This document shows positions 12,857 to 20,128 of a stretch of 20,128 nt of DNA, piece after piece. How positions within the stretch are numbered: the first letter of the stretch is position 1; every line of letters starts with the position of its first letter. The translations under genes were made by a program, and so were the position numbers. Source of the stretch: Candidatus Latescibacterota bacterium (lineage in GTDB: Bacteria; Krumholzibacteriota; Krumholzibacteriia; WVZY01; JAKEHA01); assembly GCA_022615275.1 (NCBI GenBank), contig JAKEHA010000026.1, forward strand, positions 1-20,128. Direction: 5' to 3'. The notes below the pieces were generated by a model. The model worked only from the letters and a program-made list of their open reading frames with translations. It made no database searches and was not told the DNA's origin.

Positions 12857-14245
12857 TTGAAAGAGTTCGACGTCGCCATTATCGGGAGCGGACCCGGCGG
12901 CTATGTGGCCGCGATTCGCGCCGGCATCAACGGCCTCTCCACCGCACTGGTCGAGAAGGACCCCTTCCTCGGCGGGACCTGCCTGCACCGCGGCTGCATT
13001 CCGACCAAGGCGCTGCTGCACACCGCCGAGTTGCTCGATGAGATCCGTCACGCCAAGGATCACGGAATCATCGTGCCGGTTCCCCTGCTCGACATCGCCC
13101 AGGTGCACCAGCGCAAGCAGTCGGTCGTCGACAAGCTCGCGAAGGGGGTCGCGTTCCTGTGCAAGAAGCGCAAGGTCGAGGTGTTCACCGGCCTGGGGAG
13201 CTTCGTCGACGCCAACACGATCCGTATCGCCGGCCCGGCCGACACCACCATCCGCGCGCGCAGCGTCGTCATCGCGACCGGCTCGACGCCGGCGCATCTG
13301 CCGCACCTGAAGCCCGACGGCAAGTCGATCATCGACAGCGACACGATCCTCTTGCCGGGCCCCGTGCCCAAGAGCCTCGCGGTCATCGGCTCGGGTGCGG
13401 TCGGGACCGAATTCGCGTCGGTGTTCCAGTCGTTTGGATCGCAAGTACACTTGATCGAATTGCTGCCGCGCCTGTTGCCGATCGAAGACGACGAGTGTTC
13501 GCAGCAGCTCGAACGCGCGCTGAAGGCGCGCGGGATGCAGTGCTACACGGCCACCGAAGTCACCGAGGCGAAAGTGGCCGGCGGCGGCGTCGCGCTGACA
13601 TTGAAAAAAGACGGCGCCGCCTCGACGCTCGAGGTGGAGAAGGTGCTGGTCGCGACCGGGCGGCGTCCGGTTCTCGAAGGCCTCGGCCACGACACGATCG
13701 GCGTCGCCATGAACGGCCGCTTCGTCGCCATCGACGAGTACATGCGCACCAACGTCCCCGGCGTGTACGCGATCGGCGACGTGGTGGCGACACCCGCGCT
13801 CGCGCACGTCGGGTCGCACGAAGGCATCCTGGCCGTCGACCACATCGCGGGCAAGCCCGTGCACCCGATCGACTATCTCGCGGTTCCCAATTGCACGTAT
13901 TCGCACCCGGAGGTCGCGAGCGTCGGATTGACCGAGCGCGCCGCGAAGGAGAAGGGCTTCGACGTTCGCGTCGGCAAGTTCCCTTTCTCCGCCATCAGCA
14001 AGGCCGCGATCCTGGGCGACACCACCGGCTTCGTGAAGATCGTCGCCGACAAGCGCTACGACGAAGTGCTGGGCGTGCACATCATCGGACCGCGCGCGAC
14101 CGAGCTCATCGCGGAAGCCGTGCTCGGCAAGCACCTCGAGACCACGGTGGAAGCGATTACCCACACCGTCCACGCGCACCCGACGCTGGCCGAGTCGATG
14201 ATGGAGGCGGCGCACGCCGTCTATGGCGAAACCATCCACATCTGA
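12857..14245 (+). CDS. lpdA: Dihydrolipoyl dehydrogenase (E3)
   Basis: E3 is the flavoprotein that reoxidises the dihydrolipoyl group of the E2 subunit and passes electrons to NAD+. The 462-residue product has the family length. The FAD loop IIGSGPGGYVAAIRAG is at residues 8-23 and the redox disulphide is Cys42/Cys47 in GGTCLHRGCIPTKAL. The NAD loop AVIGSGAVGTEFASVF lies mid-protein, VPGVYAIGDVV is the second FAD motif, and the interface His441-Glu446 pair is in HAHPTLAESM. The family's usual GGTCLNxGCIPSK is slightly altered to HRGCIPTK. The start is TTG at 12857, with GAAGGAG 9 nt upstream and the FAD loop immediately following, so no other start is reasonable. It is the first gene of the operon, and its last 23 nt overlap the first E1-alpha. 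Confidence 0.96.
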   Translation: MKEFDVAIIGSGPGGYVAAIRAGINGLSTALVEKDPFLGGTCLHRGCIPTKALLHTAELLDEIRHAKDHGIIVPVPLLDIAQVHQRKQSVVDKLAKGVAFLCKKRKVEVFTGLGSFVDANTIRIAGPADTTIRARSVVIATGSTPAHLPHLKPDGKSIIDSDTILLPGPVPKSLAVIGSGAVGTEFASVFQSFGSQVHLIELLPRLLPIEDDECSQQLERALKARGMQCYTATEVTEAKVAGGGVALTLKKDGAASTLEVEKVLVATGRRPVLEGLGHDTIGVAMNGRFVAIDEYMRTNVPGVYAIGDVVATPALAHVGSHEGILAVDHIAGKPVHPIDYLAVPNCTYSHPEVASVGLTERAAKEKGFDVRVGKFPFSAISKAAILGDTTGFVKIVADKRYDEVLGVHIIGPRATELIAEAVLGKHLETTVEAITHTVHAHPTLAESMMEAAHAVYGETIHI

Positions 14246-15233
14246 TTATACGGTCGCGGTGCCGGAGGGCCTCGAGCTGGACCGCACCGGCCGGCTCGAG
14301 CTCTATTATTTCATGGCGCTCAATCGCAAGCTCGAGGAGCGCCTGGGACTCTTGTATCGCCAGAACAAAGTCGTGGGCGGACTCTACTCGAGCCTCGGTC
14401 AGGAGGCGTGCTCGGTGGGAACCGCGTACGCGCTCGGACACGGCGACTTCCTGGCACCCATGATTCGCAACCTGGGCTCGTTGTTGGTGCGCGGCGTGCG
14501 CCCGACCGACGTGATGGCGCAGTACTGCGCGCGCGCCATCGGGCCGACGCGCGGCAAAGATCTCAACGTCCACTTCGGGTGGGTCGAGCGCGGGCTGATC
14601 GCTCCCATTAGCGTCGTGGGTGCGCTCATCCCGGTCATGGCCGGGATCGCGCTCGAGATGAAGATGCACGGCAAGAAGAACATCGTGCTCACCTACATCG
14701 GCGACGGCGGCATGAGCACGACAGACTTCCACGAAGGCATGAACTTCGCGGGCGTGCACAAGCTCCCGATGATCCTCGTGGTCGAGAACAACCTGTGGGC
14801 CTACTCGACCCACGTCTCCAAGCAGGCCAACGTGAAGGACCTCGCGGTGCGCGCCGAGGGCTACGGCTGCTACGGCGAGATCGTCGACGGCAACAACGTG
14901 CTGGCGGTGCTGGACGCGACGCGGCGCGCGCGCGCGCGTTGCCTCTCCGGCGGAGGGCCGGTGATGCTGGAGGCGAAGACGTTCCGGCGCAAGGGCCACG
15001 CCGAGCACGACGACGCCGGCTACGTACCCGCCGCAGAGCGCGCCGAGTGGGAGAAGAAGGACCCCATCGACGCGTACCGGCGCTTTTTGATCGACCGGCG
15101 CATCGTCGATTCTCCCGACGAGATCGACGAGATCGACGCCAAGATAGTTGCTATACTGGAAGCCGCCGCGGACGAGGCGCTTTCCGCCCCGTTCCCCGAT
15201 CCATCCATCGCCACGGAGAATGTCTATGGTTGA
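14223..15233 (+). CDS. 2-oxoacid dehydrogenase E1 alpha subunit, first paralogue (PDH-like)
   Basis: E1-alpha binds thiamine diphosphate with E1-beta and decarboxylates the 2-oxoacid. The 336-residue product carries the thiamine-diphosphate motif GDG (160-162) in IGDGGMSTTDFHEGMNFAG and closes it with ENN at 188-190. It has VVGALIPVMAGIAL before it and the active-site loop RKGHAEHDDAGYVP with His259. The GDG and ENN residues and the G-A-x-x-P context are more pyruvate-dehydrogenase-like; that assignment is inference. It aligns residue for residue, without gaps over most of its length, with the next gene. The ATG at 14223 lies inside the lpd end; a GTG at 14259 is a possible alternative. The stop overlaps the next start by 8 nt. 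Confidence 0.9.
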   Translation: MAKPSTSDYTVAVPEGLELDRTGRLELYYFMALNRKLEERLGLLYRQNKVVGGLYSSLGQEACSVGTAYALGHGDFLAPMIRNLGSLLVRGVRPTDVMAQYCARAIGPTRGKDLNVHFGWVERGLIAPISVVGALIPVMAGIALEMKMHGKKNIVLTYIGDGGMSTTDFHEGMNFAGVHKLPMILVVENNLWAYSTHVSKQANVKDLAVRAEGYGCYGEIVDGNNVLAVLDATRRARARCLSGGGPVMLEAKTFRRKGHAEHDDAGYVPAAERAEWEKKDPIDAYRRFLIDRRIVDSPDEIDEIDAKIVAILEAAADEALSAPFPDPSIATENVYG

Positions 15234-16239
15234 CCGGCAGTCCATGTCGACGAAGAAGTCGCGCTACATGCACGTCCCCGACGACGAGACCAAGGTCCGC
15301 ATGCTGCACTTCATGAAGTTGGTGCGGGAGATCGAGGACCGCATCGAGAAGAAGCTCTATCGCCAGGGCCGCATCGTCGGGGGCGTCTACGTCGGGCGCG
15401 GGCAGGAAGCGATCTCGGTCGGCACCGCGATCCACATGGAGAAGGACGACGTGGTGGCACCGTCGCACCGCGACATGGGCGTGTTCCTGATGCGCGGTGT
15501 CACACCGCGCCGCATCATCGCGCAGTACATGGGCCGGCGCACCGGTTTGACGCGCGGTCGTGACGGCAACATGCACATGGGCGACATGAACTACAACGTG
15601 ATCGCGTTCGTGAGCCACTTGGGCGACAACGTGCCGGTGGCGGCGGGAGTGGCACTCGCGTTCAAGCAGCGCGGCCAGAAGAGCGTAGCCTTGTGCTACA
15701 ACGGCGAAGGTGCCACCTCGCGCGGCGACTGGCACGAGGGTATCAACTTCGCCTCCGTCCACAAGCTCCCGGTCGCGTACTTCATCAACAACAACGCGTA
15801 CGCGTACTCGACGCCCATGGAGCTGCAGATGGCGGTCAAGGACGTCGCCATTCGCGCCGAAGGCTACGGCATCCCGGGCGAAGTGGTCGACGGCAACGAC
15901 ATCCTGGCCGTGTACGACTCGGCCAAGCGCGCCATCGATCTCGCGCGCTCGGGCGGAGGGCCTTCGATCGTCGAGTACAAGACCTTCCGCATGACCGGGC
16001 ACTCCGCGCACGACGACGCGGGTTACGTCCCGCCCGAGTTGTTCGAAGAGTGGAAGCGCAAGGACCCCATCACGCGCTTCGAGGGGACATTGCTGGAAGA
16101 AGGAGCCGTGACGGAGGCGCGCATCGACGAGATGCAAAAAGAATGCGCGCTGATCGTCGACGACGCGGTCGAGTGGGCCGAACAGCAGCCCTATCCCGCG
16201 CCCGAAGAAGTCACCAAAGACGTCTACTACGAAGGATAA
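15226..16239 (+). CDS. 2-oxoacid dehydrogenase E1 alpha subunit, second paralogue (branched-chain-like)
   Basis: The 337-residue product is a second E1-alpha directly after the first. Its cofactor motif is GEG at 160-162 (CYNGEGATSRGDWHEGINFA), ending in NNN at 188-190. The pattern CYxGEGAxSxGDxHxGxNFA resembles branched-chain 2-oxoacid dehydrogenase E1-alpha, where Glu in this place is known, rather than loss of function. The loop MTGHSAHDDAGYVP holds the conserved His. I chose the ATG at 15226, which has GGAG at 7-nt spacing. The ATG at 15220 would sit 1 nt from that GGAG, and the longer open frame to 15148 lies within the previous gene. It is followed after 6 nt by E1-beta. Substrate (pyruvate, branched-chain or another oxoacid) cannot be fixed from the sequence. 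Confidence 0.9.
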   Translation: MVDRQSMSTKKSRYMHVPDDETKVRMLHFMKLVREIEDRIEKKLYRQGRIVGGVYVGRGQEAISVGTAIHMEKDDVVAPSHRDMGVFLMRGVTPRRIIAQYMGRRTGLTRGRDGNMHMGDMNYNVIAFVSHLGDNVPVAAGVALAFKQRGQKSVALCYNGEGATSRGDWHEGINFASVHKLPVAYFINNNAYAYSTPMELQMAVKDVAIRAEGYGIPGEVVDGNDILAVYDSAKRAIDLARSGGGPSIVEYKTFRMTGHSAHDDAGYVPPELFEEWKRKDPITRFEGTLLEEGAVTEARIDEMQKECALIVDDAVEWAEQQPYPAPEEVTKDVYYEG

Positions 16240-16245
16240 GAACCC

Positions 16246-17220
16246 ATGCCAGTGACGACGTACATCGACGCCATCAAGGAAGGCATCTGGGAGGAGATGG
16301 AGAAGGACGAGCGCGTCTTCATCTTGGGCGAAGACGTGGGCATCTACGGCGGCGCCTTCAAGGTGACCAAGGGGATGCTGGACAAGTTCGGCCCCATGCG
16401 CGTGATCGACACCCCCATCTCCGAATCGGCCATCGTGGGCGCCGCCATCGGCGCGGCCCTGGTCGGCATGCGCCCGGTGGCCGAGATGCAGTTCATCGAC
16501 TTCATCTCGTGCGCGTTCGATCAGATCGTCAACTTCGCGGCCAAGTGCCGGTATCGCTGGGGCGCGGGTGTCCCCATCGTGGTGCGCGGGCCCTCGGGCG
16601 GCGGTGTCCACGGCGGGCCCTTCCACTCCCAGAATCCGGAAGCGTACTTTTTCAACGTGCCGGGCTTGAAGATCGTGTGCCCGTCGACCGCGTACGACGC
16701 GAAGGGACTGATCAAGGCCGCGATTCGCGACCCCGACCCGGTGCTCTACTTCGAGCACAAGTTCCTGTACCGGCGCATCAAAGAAGATCTGCCCACCGAG
16801 GATTTCGTGGTGCCGATCGGCAAGGCGGCGATTCGCCGCCAGGGCGAAGACCTCTCGATCATCACGTACGGTGCGATGGTGTACAAGGCGCTGGAAGCCG
16901 CCGAAGCGCTCGCCGGCATGGGCATCGACGTCGAGGTGCTGGACCTGCGCTCCATCCTGCCGCTCGACGAAGAGGCCATTCTCGCCACCGCGAAGAAGAC
17001 GAGCAAGGTGATCGTGCTGCACGAAGCCACACTGACCGGCGGCCCCGGCGGAGAAGTGGTGGCGCGCATCGCCGAGAAAGCGTTCGAGTATTTGGACGGA
17101 CCCATCGTCCGCATAGCACCTCCCGACACGCCGGTGCCCTACAGCCCGCCGCTCGAGGAGGCGTTCCTGCCCCAGACCATGGACATCGTCGAAAAAGCGA
17201 AGAAGCTCGCCGCCTACTAG
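16246..17220 (+). CDS. 2-oxoacid dehydrogenase E1 beta subunit
   Basis: E1-beta completes the E1 active site and contacts E2. The 324-residue product has the family length. It begins with a transketolase-type pyrimidine domain: ERVFILGEDVGIYGGAFKVT, then DTPISESAIVGAAIGAAL with the cofactor-activating Glu60. It continues with GPSGGGVHGGPFHSQNPEAY with His128, then the C-terminal transketolase domain with ITYGAMVYKALEAAE and EVLDLRSILPLDEEAI. GPFHSQNPEAYF is typical of branched-chain and pyruvate E1-beta. It is the only E1-beta in the window, so both E1-alpha paralogues would have to share it or use one encoded elsewhere. It starts 6 nt after the second E1-alpha stop and is followed by E2 after 31 nt. 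Confidence 0.95.
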   Translation: MPVTTYIDAIKEGIWEEMEKDERVFILGEDVGIYGGAFKVTKGMLDKFGPMRVIDTPISESAIVGAAIGAALVGMRPVAEMQFIDFISCAFDQIVNFAAKCRYRWGAGVPIVVRGPSGGGVHGGPFHSQNPEAYFFNVPGLKIVCPSTAYDAKGLIKAAIRDPDPVLYFEHKFLYRRIKEDLPTEDFVVPIGKAAIRRQGEDLSIITYGAMVYKALEAAEALAGMGIDVEVLDLRSILPLDEEAILATAKKTSKVIVLHEATLTGGPGGEVVARIAEKAFEYLDGPIVRIAPPDTPVPYSPPLEEAFLPQTMDIVEKAKKLAAY

Positions 17221-17251
17221 GCAAGGCCGAGACAAGGAAAGGAAATTTCGT

Positions 17252-18565
17252 ATGGCAGTCGATGTGATCATGCCCCAGATGGGCGAGAGTATCGCCGAAG
17301 GGACGATCGTGAAGTGGTTGAAGGGTGTCGGCGAAAGTGTCGACCGCGACGAGCCGCTGTTCGAGATCTCGACGGATAAGGTCGACGCGGAGATTCCGTC
17401 GCCCTCGGCGGGGGTACTACTCGAGATTCTGGTTCCCGAAGGCAAGACGGTCGAGATCAACACCGTCGTGGGACGCATCGGTGCGGCCGGCGAAGCGAAG
17501 CAGCCGGCCGACAGGCCGGCGCCTTCGGCTCCGAAACCGGCCGCTGCACCTGTCAAACCAGCGCCTGCTCCCACGCCTGCCCCCGCGCCCGCGGCGGCGC
17601 CGCAGTCGCCACCGTCCTTCACGCGGAGTTCTCCCGTCGTGCAAAAAATCGCAGCCGAGCACGGCGTCGACGTCTCGCTGGTCGAAGGCACGGGCGAAGG
17701 CGGTCGCGTCACCAAGAAGGACATCATGGACTACATCGCGTCGGGATCAGCGGCCGCGCCGCCGGTGACACCGGCACAGCCCGCTGCGCCAGCGCGGCCC
17801 GCGGTTCCCACAGCACCCTCGCCCGGACCGGCCGCTCCGAAAGCGCCGGCGCCGCCCAAGGCTGCTGTATTCGCGGCCGGTCAGGAAGAAGTGCGCGAGC
17901 AAATGAGTATCATGCGCAGGAAGATCGCCGAGCACATGGTGATGAGCAAGCACACCTCGCCCCACGTGTACACGATCTTCGAAGTGGACATGAACGAAGT
18001 GGTAAAGCGCCGCGACGCCAGCAAGCGCGAGTTCGAAGCGGAAGGTGTCAAGCTGACGTTCCTGCCCTACTTCATCGAGGCGTGCATCCGCGGCATCAAG
18101 GAGTACCCGATTATCAACAGCAGTGTCGACGGCGACACCGTCATCTATAAGAAGACGGTCAACGTGGGCATCGCGGTGGCTCTGGAAAACGGACTCATCG
18201 TGCCGGTGATCAAGCACGCCGACCAGATGAACCTCTTGGGTCTGGCCAAGACGGCCGCCGATTTGGGCGAACGCGCGCGCACCAAGCGCCTCGTCCCCGA
18301 CGACGTGCAGGGCGGAACCTTCACCATCACCAACGTGGGCGTGTTCGGAGGGACCTTCGGGCTCCCCATCATCAATCAGCCGCAGGCCGCGATCATGGGC
18401 ATCGGGACCATCATGAAGCGTCCCGTCGTCATCGACGACGCCATCGCGATCCGGCCCATCGTGTATCTCTCGTTGTCGTACGACCACCGCATCGTCGACG
18501 GCGCCGACGCGGCGCGTTTTTTGACCGTGGTCAAGCGCGAGCTGGAGAAACCCGCCGGGGCGTAG
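17252..18565 (+). CDS. Dihydrolipoamide acyltransferase (E2)
   Basis: E2 forms the core of the complex and transfers the acyl group to CoA through its swinging lipoyl arm. The 437-residue product has one lipoyl domain (about 3-77) with the lipoylated Lys43 in FEISTDKVDAEIPS. An Ala/Pro-rich linker (about 80-123) leads to the peripheral-subunit-binding domain (about 125-163, SSPVVQKIAAEHGVDV and GRVTKKDIMDYI). A second Ala/Pro linker (to about 205) precedes the catalytic domain, which ends with LSYDHRIVDGADAARFL carrying His412 and Asp416. The start has AAAGGA about 8 nt upstream. It could be the acyltransferase of a pyruvate, branched-chain or related complex. lipB begins 1 nt after its stop. 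Confidence 0.95.
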   Translation: MAVDVIMPQMGESIAEGTIVKWLKGVGESVDRDEPLFEISTDKVDAEIPSPSAGVLLEILVPEGKTVEINTVVGRIGAAGEAKQPADRPAPSAPKPAAAPVKPAPAPTPAPAPAAAPQSPPSFTRSSPVVQKIAAEHGVDVSLVEGTGEGGRVTKKDIMDYIASGSAAAPPVTPAQPAAPARPAVPTAPSPGPAAPKAPAPPKAAVFAAGQEEVREQMSIMRRKIAEHMVMSKHTSPHVYTIFEVDMNEVVKRRDASKREFEAEGVKLTFLPYFIEACIRGIKEYPIINSSVDGDTVIYKKTVNVGIAVALENGLIVPVIKHADQMNLLGLAKTAADLGERARTKRLVPDDVQGGTFTITNVGVFGGTFGLPIINQPQAAIMGIGTIMKRPVVIDDAIAIRPIVYLSLSYDHRIVDGADAARFLTVVKRELEKPAGA

Positions 18566-18566
18566 C

Positions 18567-19250
18567 ATGGGTTTCGTCGCGCGCGATTCGATGTGCCGCG
18601 TGATCGACCTGGGAGTGGTCGACTACGACGACGCGTTCGCGCTCCAGAAGGCGCACGTCGAACGCCTGCAGCGCAACGAGGGCGATGACGCGCTCCTCTT
18701 CGTCGAGCACCCGCACGTCATTACCGTGGGACGCAACGCCACCGGGCGTGCCATCGTCGCGGACGGGCGTTGGATTGAAGCGCGCGGCGCCAAGGTGATC
18801 GCCACCGATCGCGGCGGGGACGTCACCTACCACGGGCCGGGCCAGCTGGTCGGTTATCCCATCCTGCGGCTCGAACCCGGACGCCGCGACATTCGCCGCT
18901 ACGTCCACGACCTCGAGCAAGTCTTGATCGATACGCTCTCCGACTTCGACGTGGAGGCGTCGCGTCATTTGGTGCACCGCGGCGTGTGGGTGCGCGAGAA
19001 GAAGATCGCGTCCTTGGGGATTCGCATCTCGCGTTGGGTCACCTCGCACGGCTTCGCCTTGAACGTGTCGACGGACCTGTCGTACTTCTCGTTGATGAAC
19101 CCGTGCGGGATCGAAGGCTGCACGATGACGTCGCTGTCGCTCGAGTGCGGCGCGCCGATCTCGATGGCCGCGGTGCGCGAGCGCGTGGCGGCGCACTTCG
19201 GGCGCGTGTTCGCGCGCGAGATGCACGAGGAGGTGGCCGGTGTCCATTGA
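18567..19250 (+). CDS. lipB: Octanoyl-ACP:protein octanoyltransferase LipB
   Basis: LipB moves octanoate from acyl carrier protein to the lipoyl domains of E2, the first step of lipoate assembly. The 227-residue product carries LLFVEHPHVITVGRNAT, the signature DRGGDVTYHGPGQLVGYPIL, Lys146 in REKKIASLGIRISRWV, and Cys180 in FSLMNPCGIEGC. Lys and Cys are the known catalytic pair. The ATG at 18567 follows the E2 stop by 1 nt; an ATG at 18591 is a possible alternative, but without a better ribosome-binding site. The last 11 nt overlap lipA, so the two steps of lipoyl synthesis are coupled here with the E2 they modify. Confidence 0.96.
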   Translation: MGFVARDSMCRVIDLGVVDYDDAFALQKAHVERLQRNEGDDALLFVEHPHVITVGRNATGRAIVADGRWIEARGAKVIATDRGGDVTYHGPGQLVGYPILRLEPGRRDIRRYVHDLEQVLIDTLSDFDVEASRHLVHRGVWVREKKIASLGIRISRWVTSHGFALNVSTDLSYFSLMNPCGIEGCTMTSLSLECGAPISMAAVRERVAAHFGRVFAREMHEEVAGVH

Positions 19251-20128
19251 CCAGAAGCAGCGTCCGGCCCGCCCGGAGTGGTTCAAGATTCGTCTCCAGA
19301 CCAACGAGGAGTACAAACTCGTCAACAATCTGGTCACGAGCCTCAATCTCCACACGGTCTGCCAGGAAGCGCGCTGCCCCAACATCTACGAGTGCTGGGG
19401 CCAGGGCACGGCCACCTTCATGATTCTCGGCGACGTGTGCACGCGCCACTGCGGCTTCTGCTCGGTGATGAAGGGCACGCCGCGCGCGGTCGATCCGCTG
19501 GAACCCGAGCACGTGGCGCAGGCGATCGAGAAACTACGCCTCAAGTACGCGGTGATTACATCCGTTGACCGCGACGACCTCCCCGACGAAGGCGCAGGCC
19601 ACTTCGCGCGCGTGATCGAAGCCATTCGCCGCCGCACGCCCGAGTGCATGGTGGAAGTGTTGATCCCCGACTTCAACGGGCGCCGCGAGTTGCTCGATGT
19701 CGTATTGGACGCGCGGCCGGTGTGCCTCGCGCACAACATAGAGACCGCGTCGCATCTGTATCGCCGCGTGCGCCCGGTCGCGGTGTACGAGAACACGCTC
19801 AAGATCCTCGAAAACTCGGTACTCTACCGCGAGCAGCACGGCGTCGATCTAAAAGTGAAATGCGGTATCATGGTGGGCCTGGGCGAGACGATGGAGCAAC
19901 TGCTCGACACGCTGCGCGACATCGCGCTCACCGGGTGCGACATCTTGACGGTGGGACAGTACCTCCCGCCCAAGAAGGCCGCCCTCCCGCTCGACCGCTA
20001 CTACACGCTCGAGGAGTTCGCGCACATCAAGGCCGAAGGCATGAAGCTGGGCTTCAAGCACGTCGAATCGGGTCCCCTCGTGCGCAGCTCCTACCACGCC
20101 AAGCAGCAAGTCGACAGCCTGCCCGCAA
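19240..20128 (+). CDS. lipA: Lipoyl synthase LipA (cut by right window edge)
   Basis: LipA is a radical-SAM enzyme that inserts two sulphur atoms into the octanoyl chain on E2. The start is the GTG at 19240, inside the end of lipB, with GAGGAGG 6 nt upstream. The visible 296 residues include the auxiliary cluster cysteines Cys41, Cys46 and Cys52 in CQEARCPNIYEC, the radical-SAM motif Cys67-x3-Cys71-x2-Cys74 in CTRHCGFC, and ITSVDRDDLPDEGAGHF. Near the end is the RSSYHA motif that ligates the auxiliary cluster. This is close to full family length, so only the last few residues are probably missing. Confidence 0.96.
   Translation, partial: MSIDQKQRPARPEWFKIRLQTNEEYKLVNNLVTSLNLHTVCQEARCPNIYECWGQGTATFMILGDVCTRHCGFCSVMKGTPRAVDPLEPEHVAQAIEKLRLKYAVITSVDRDDLPDEGAGHFARVIEAIRRRTPECMVEVLIPDFNGRRELLDVVLDARPVCLAHNIETASHLYRRVRPVAVYENTLKILENSVLYREQHGVDLKVKCGIMVGLGETMEQLLDTLRDIALTGCDILTVGQYLPPKKAALPLDRYYTLEEFAHIKAEGMKLGFKHVESGPLVRSSYHAKQQVDSLPA

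Noticed and set aside
12628..13041. Plus-strand open frame overlapping the lpd leader and start
   Set aside because: It runs through the promoter and hairpin and then reads the E3 gene out of frame, and it has no recognisable domain.
12545..14239. Long minus-strand open frame (564 codons) antisense to lpd
   Set aside because: It is a low-stop-codon shadow of the E3 gene, with a repetitive His/Arg/Asp-rich translation and no domain.
15152..15157. TGC-TATACT promoter-like word inside the first E1-alpha gene, similar to the one at 10355-10363
   Set aside because: There is no -35 element and it lies within well-conserved coding sequence. It could be an internal promoter for the second E1-alpha, but the support is too weak to list.
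15151..17727. Very long minus-strand open frame (858 codons) antisense to the E1 and E2 genes
   Set aside because: Its translation is rich in His, Arg, Asp and Val with no family motif, as expected opposite high-GC coding sequence. The plus strand carries well-recognised genes throughout.

Overview
The window is a dense, clearly high-GC (by eye well above 60%) stretch of bacterial chromosome. Almost every gene belongs to core metabolism or the cell envelope. A predicted outer-membrane beta-barrel that ends in a C-terminal Phe, a Tat translocase subunit and several Sec-type signal peptides point to a diderm (Gram-negative) bacterium. GTG and TTG starts and 4-nt gene overlaps are common. I cannot name the phylum from the sequence alone. 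A deep-branching, high-GC diderm known mainly from environmental DNA would fit, but that is a guess. There are no tRNA or rRNA genes, no CRISPR array, and no transposase or phage genes.

Left block (1-5687, minus strand, read from right to left). One compact operon runs: low-molecular-weight protein phosphatase (arginine-phosphatase-like signature), rpiB, glyA, nrdR, an exported protein whose frame is broken, tatC, rsfS and argS (which runs off the left edge). From memory, the order phosphatase-rpiB-glyA also occurs in Bacillus (ywlE-ywlF-glyA). Overlapping divergent promoter candidates lie at 5788-5833.

Middle block (5859-12548). On the plus strand are an outer-membrane protein and a leucyl aminopeptidase (pepA). 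A 104-bp inverted repeat separates them from a minus-strand pair: a membrane GT2 glycosyltransferase and a NodB-type polysaccharide deacetylase. Divergent from that pair is an exported protein with its own extended -10 promoter. Next comes a 275-bp leader region with unusual CCTA/TAGG word clusters and two mutually exclusive hairpins. It precedes a membrane-anchored 3D-domain protein and a small CoA-binding-fold protein.

Right block (12857-20128, plus strand). This is a self-contained 2-oxoacid dehydrogenase operon: E3 (lpd), two tandem colinear E1-alpha genes, E1-beta, E2, lipB and lipA (cut at the right edge). It encodes both the complex and the enzymes that attach and mature its lipoyl cofactor. 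The two E1-alpha paralogues share one E1-beta. One carries a GDG thiamine-diphosphate motif in a pyruvate-dehydrogenase-like context, the other a GEG motif in a branched-chain-type context. A second 104-bp inverted repeat precedes this operon and resembles the first in architecture and core.

The points most worth a second look are the E1-alpha pair, the two matching palindromic intergenic elements, the attenuator-like leader of the 3D gene, the missing HIGH motif in ArgS, and the frame break in the exported protein at 2175-2998.
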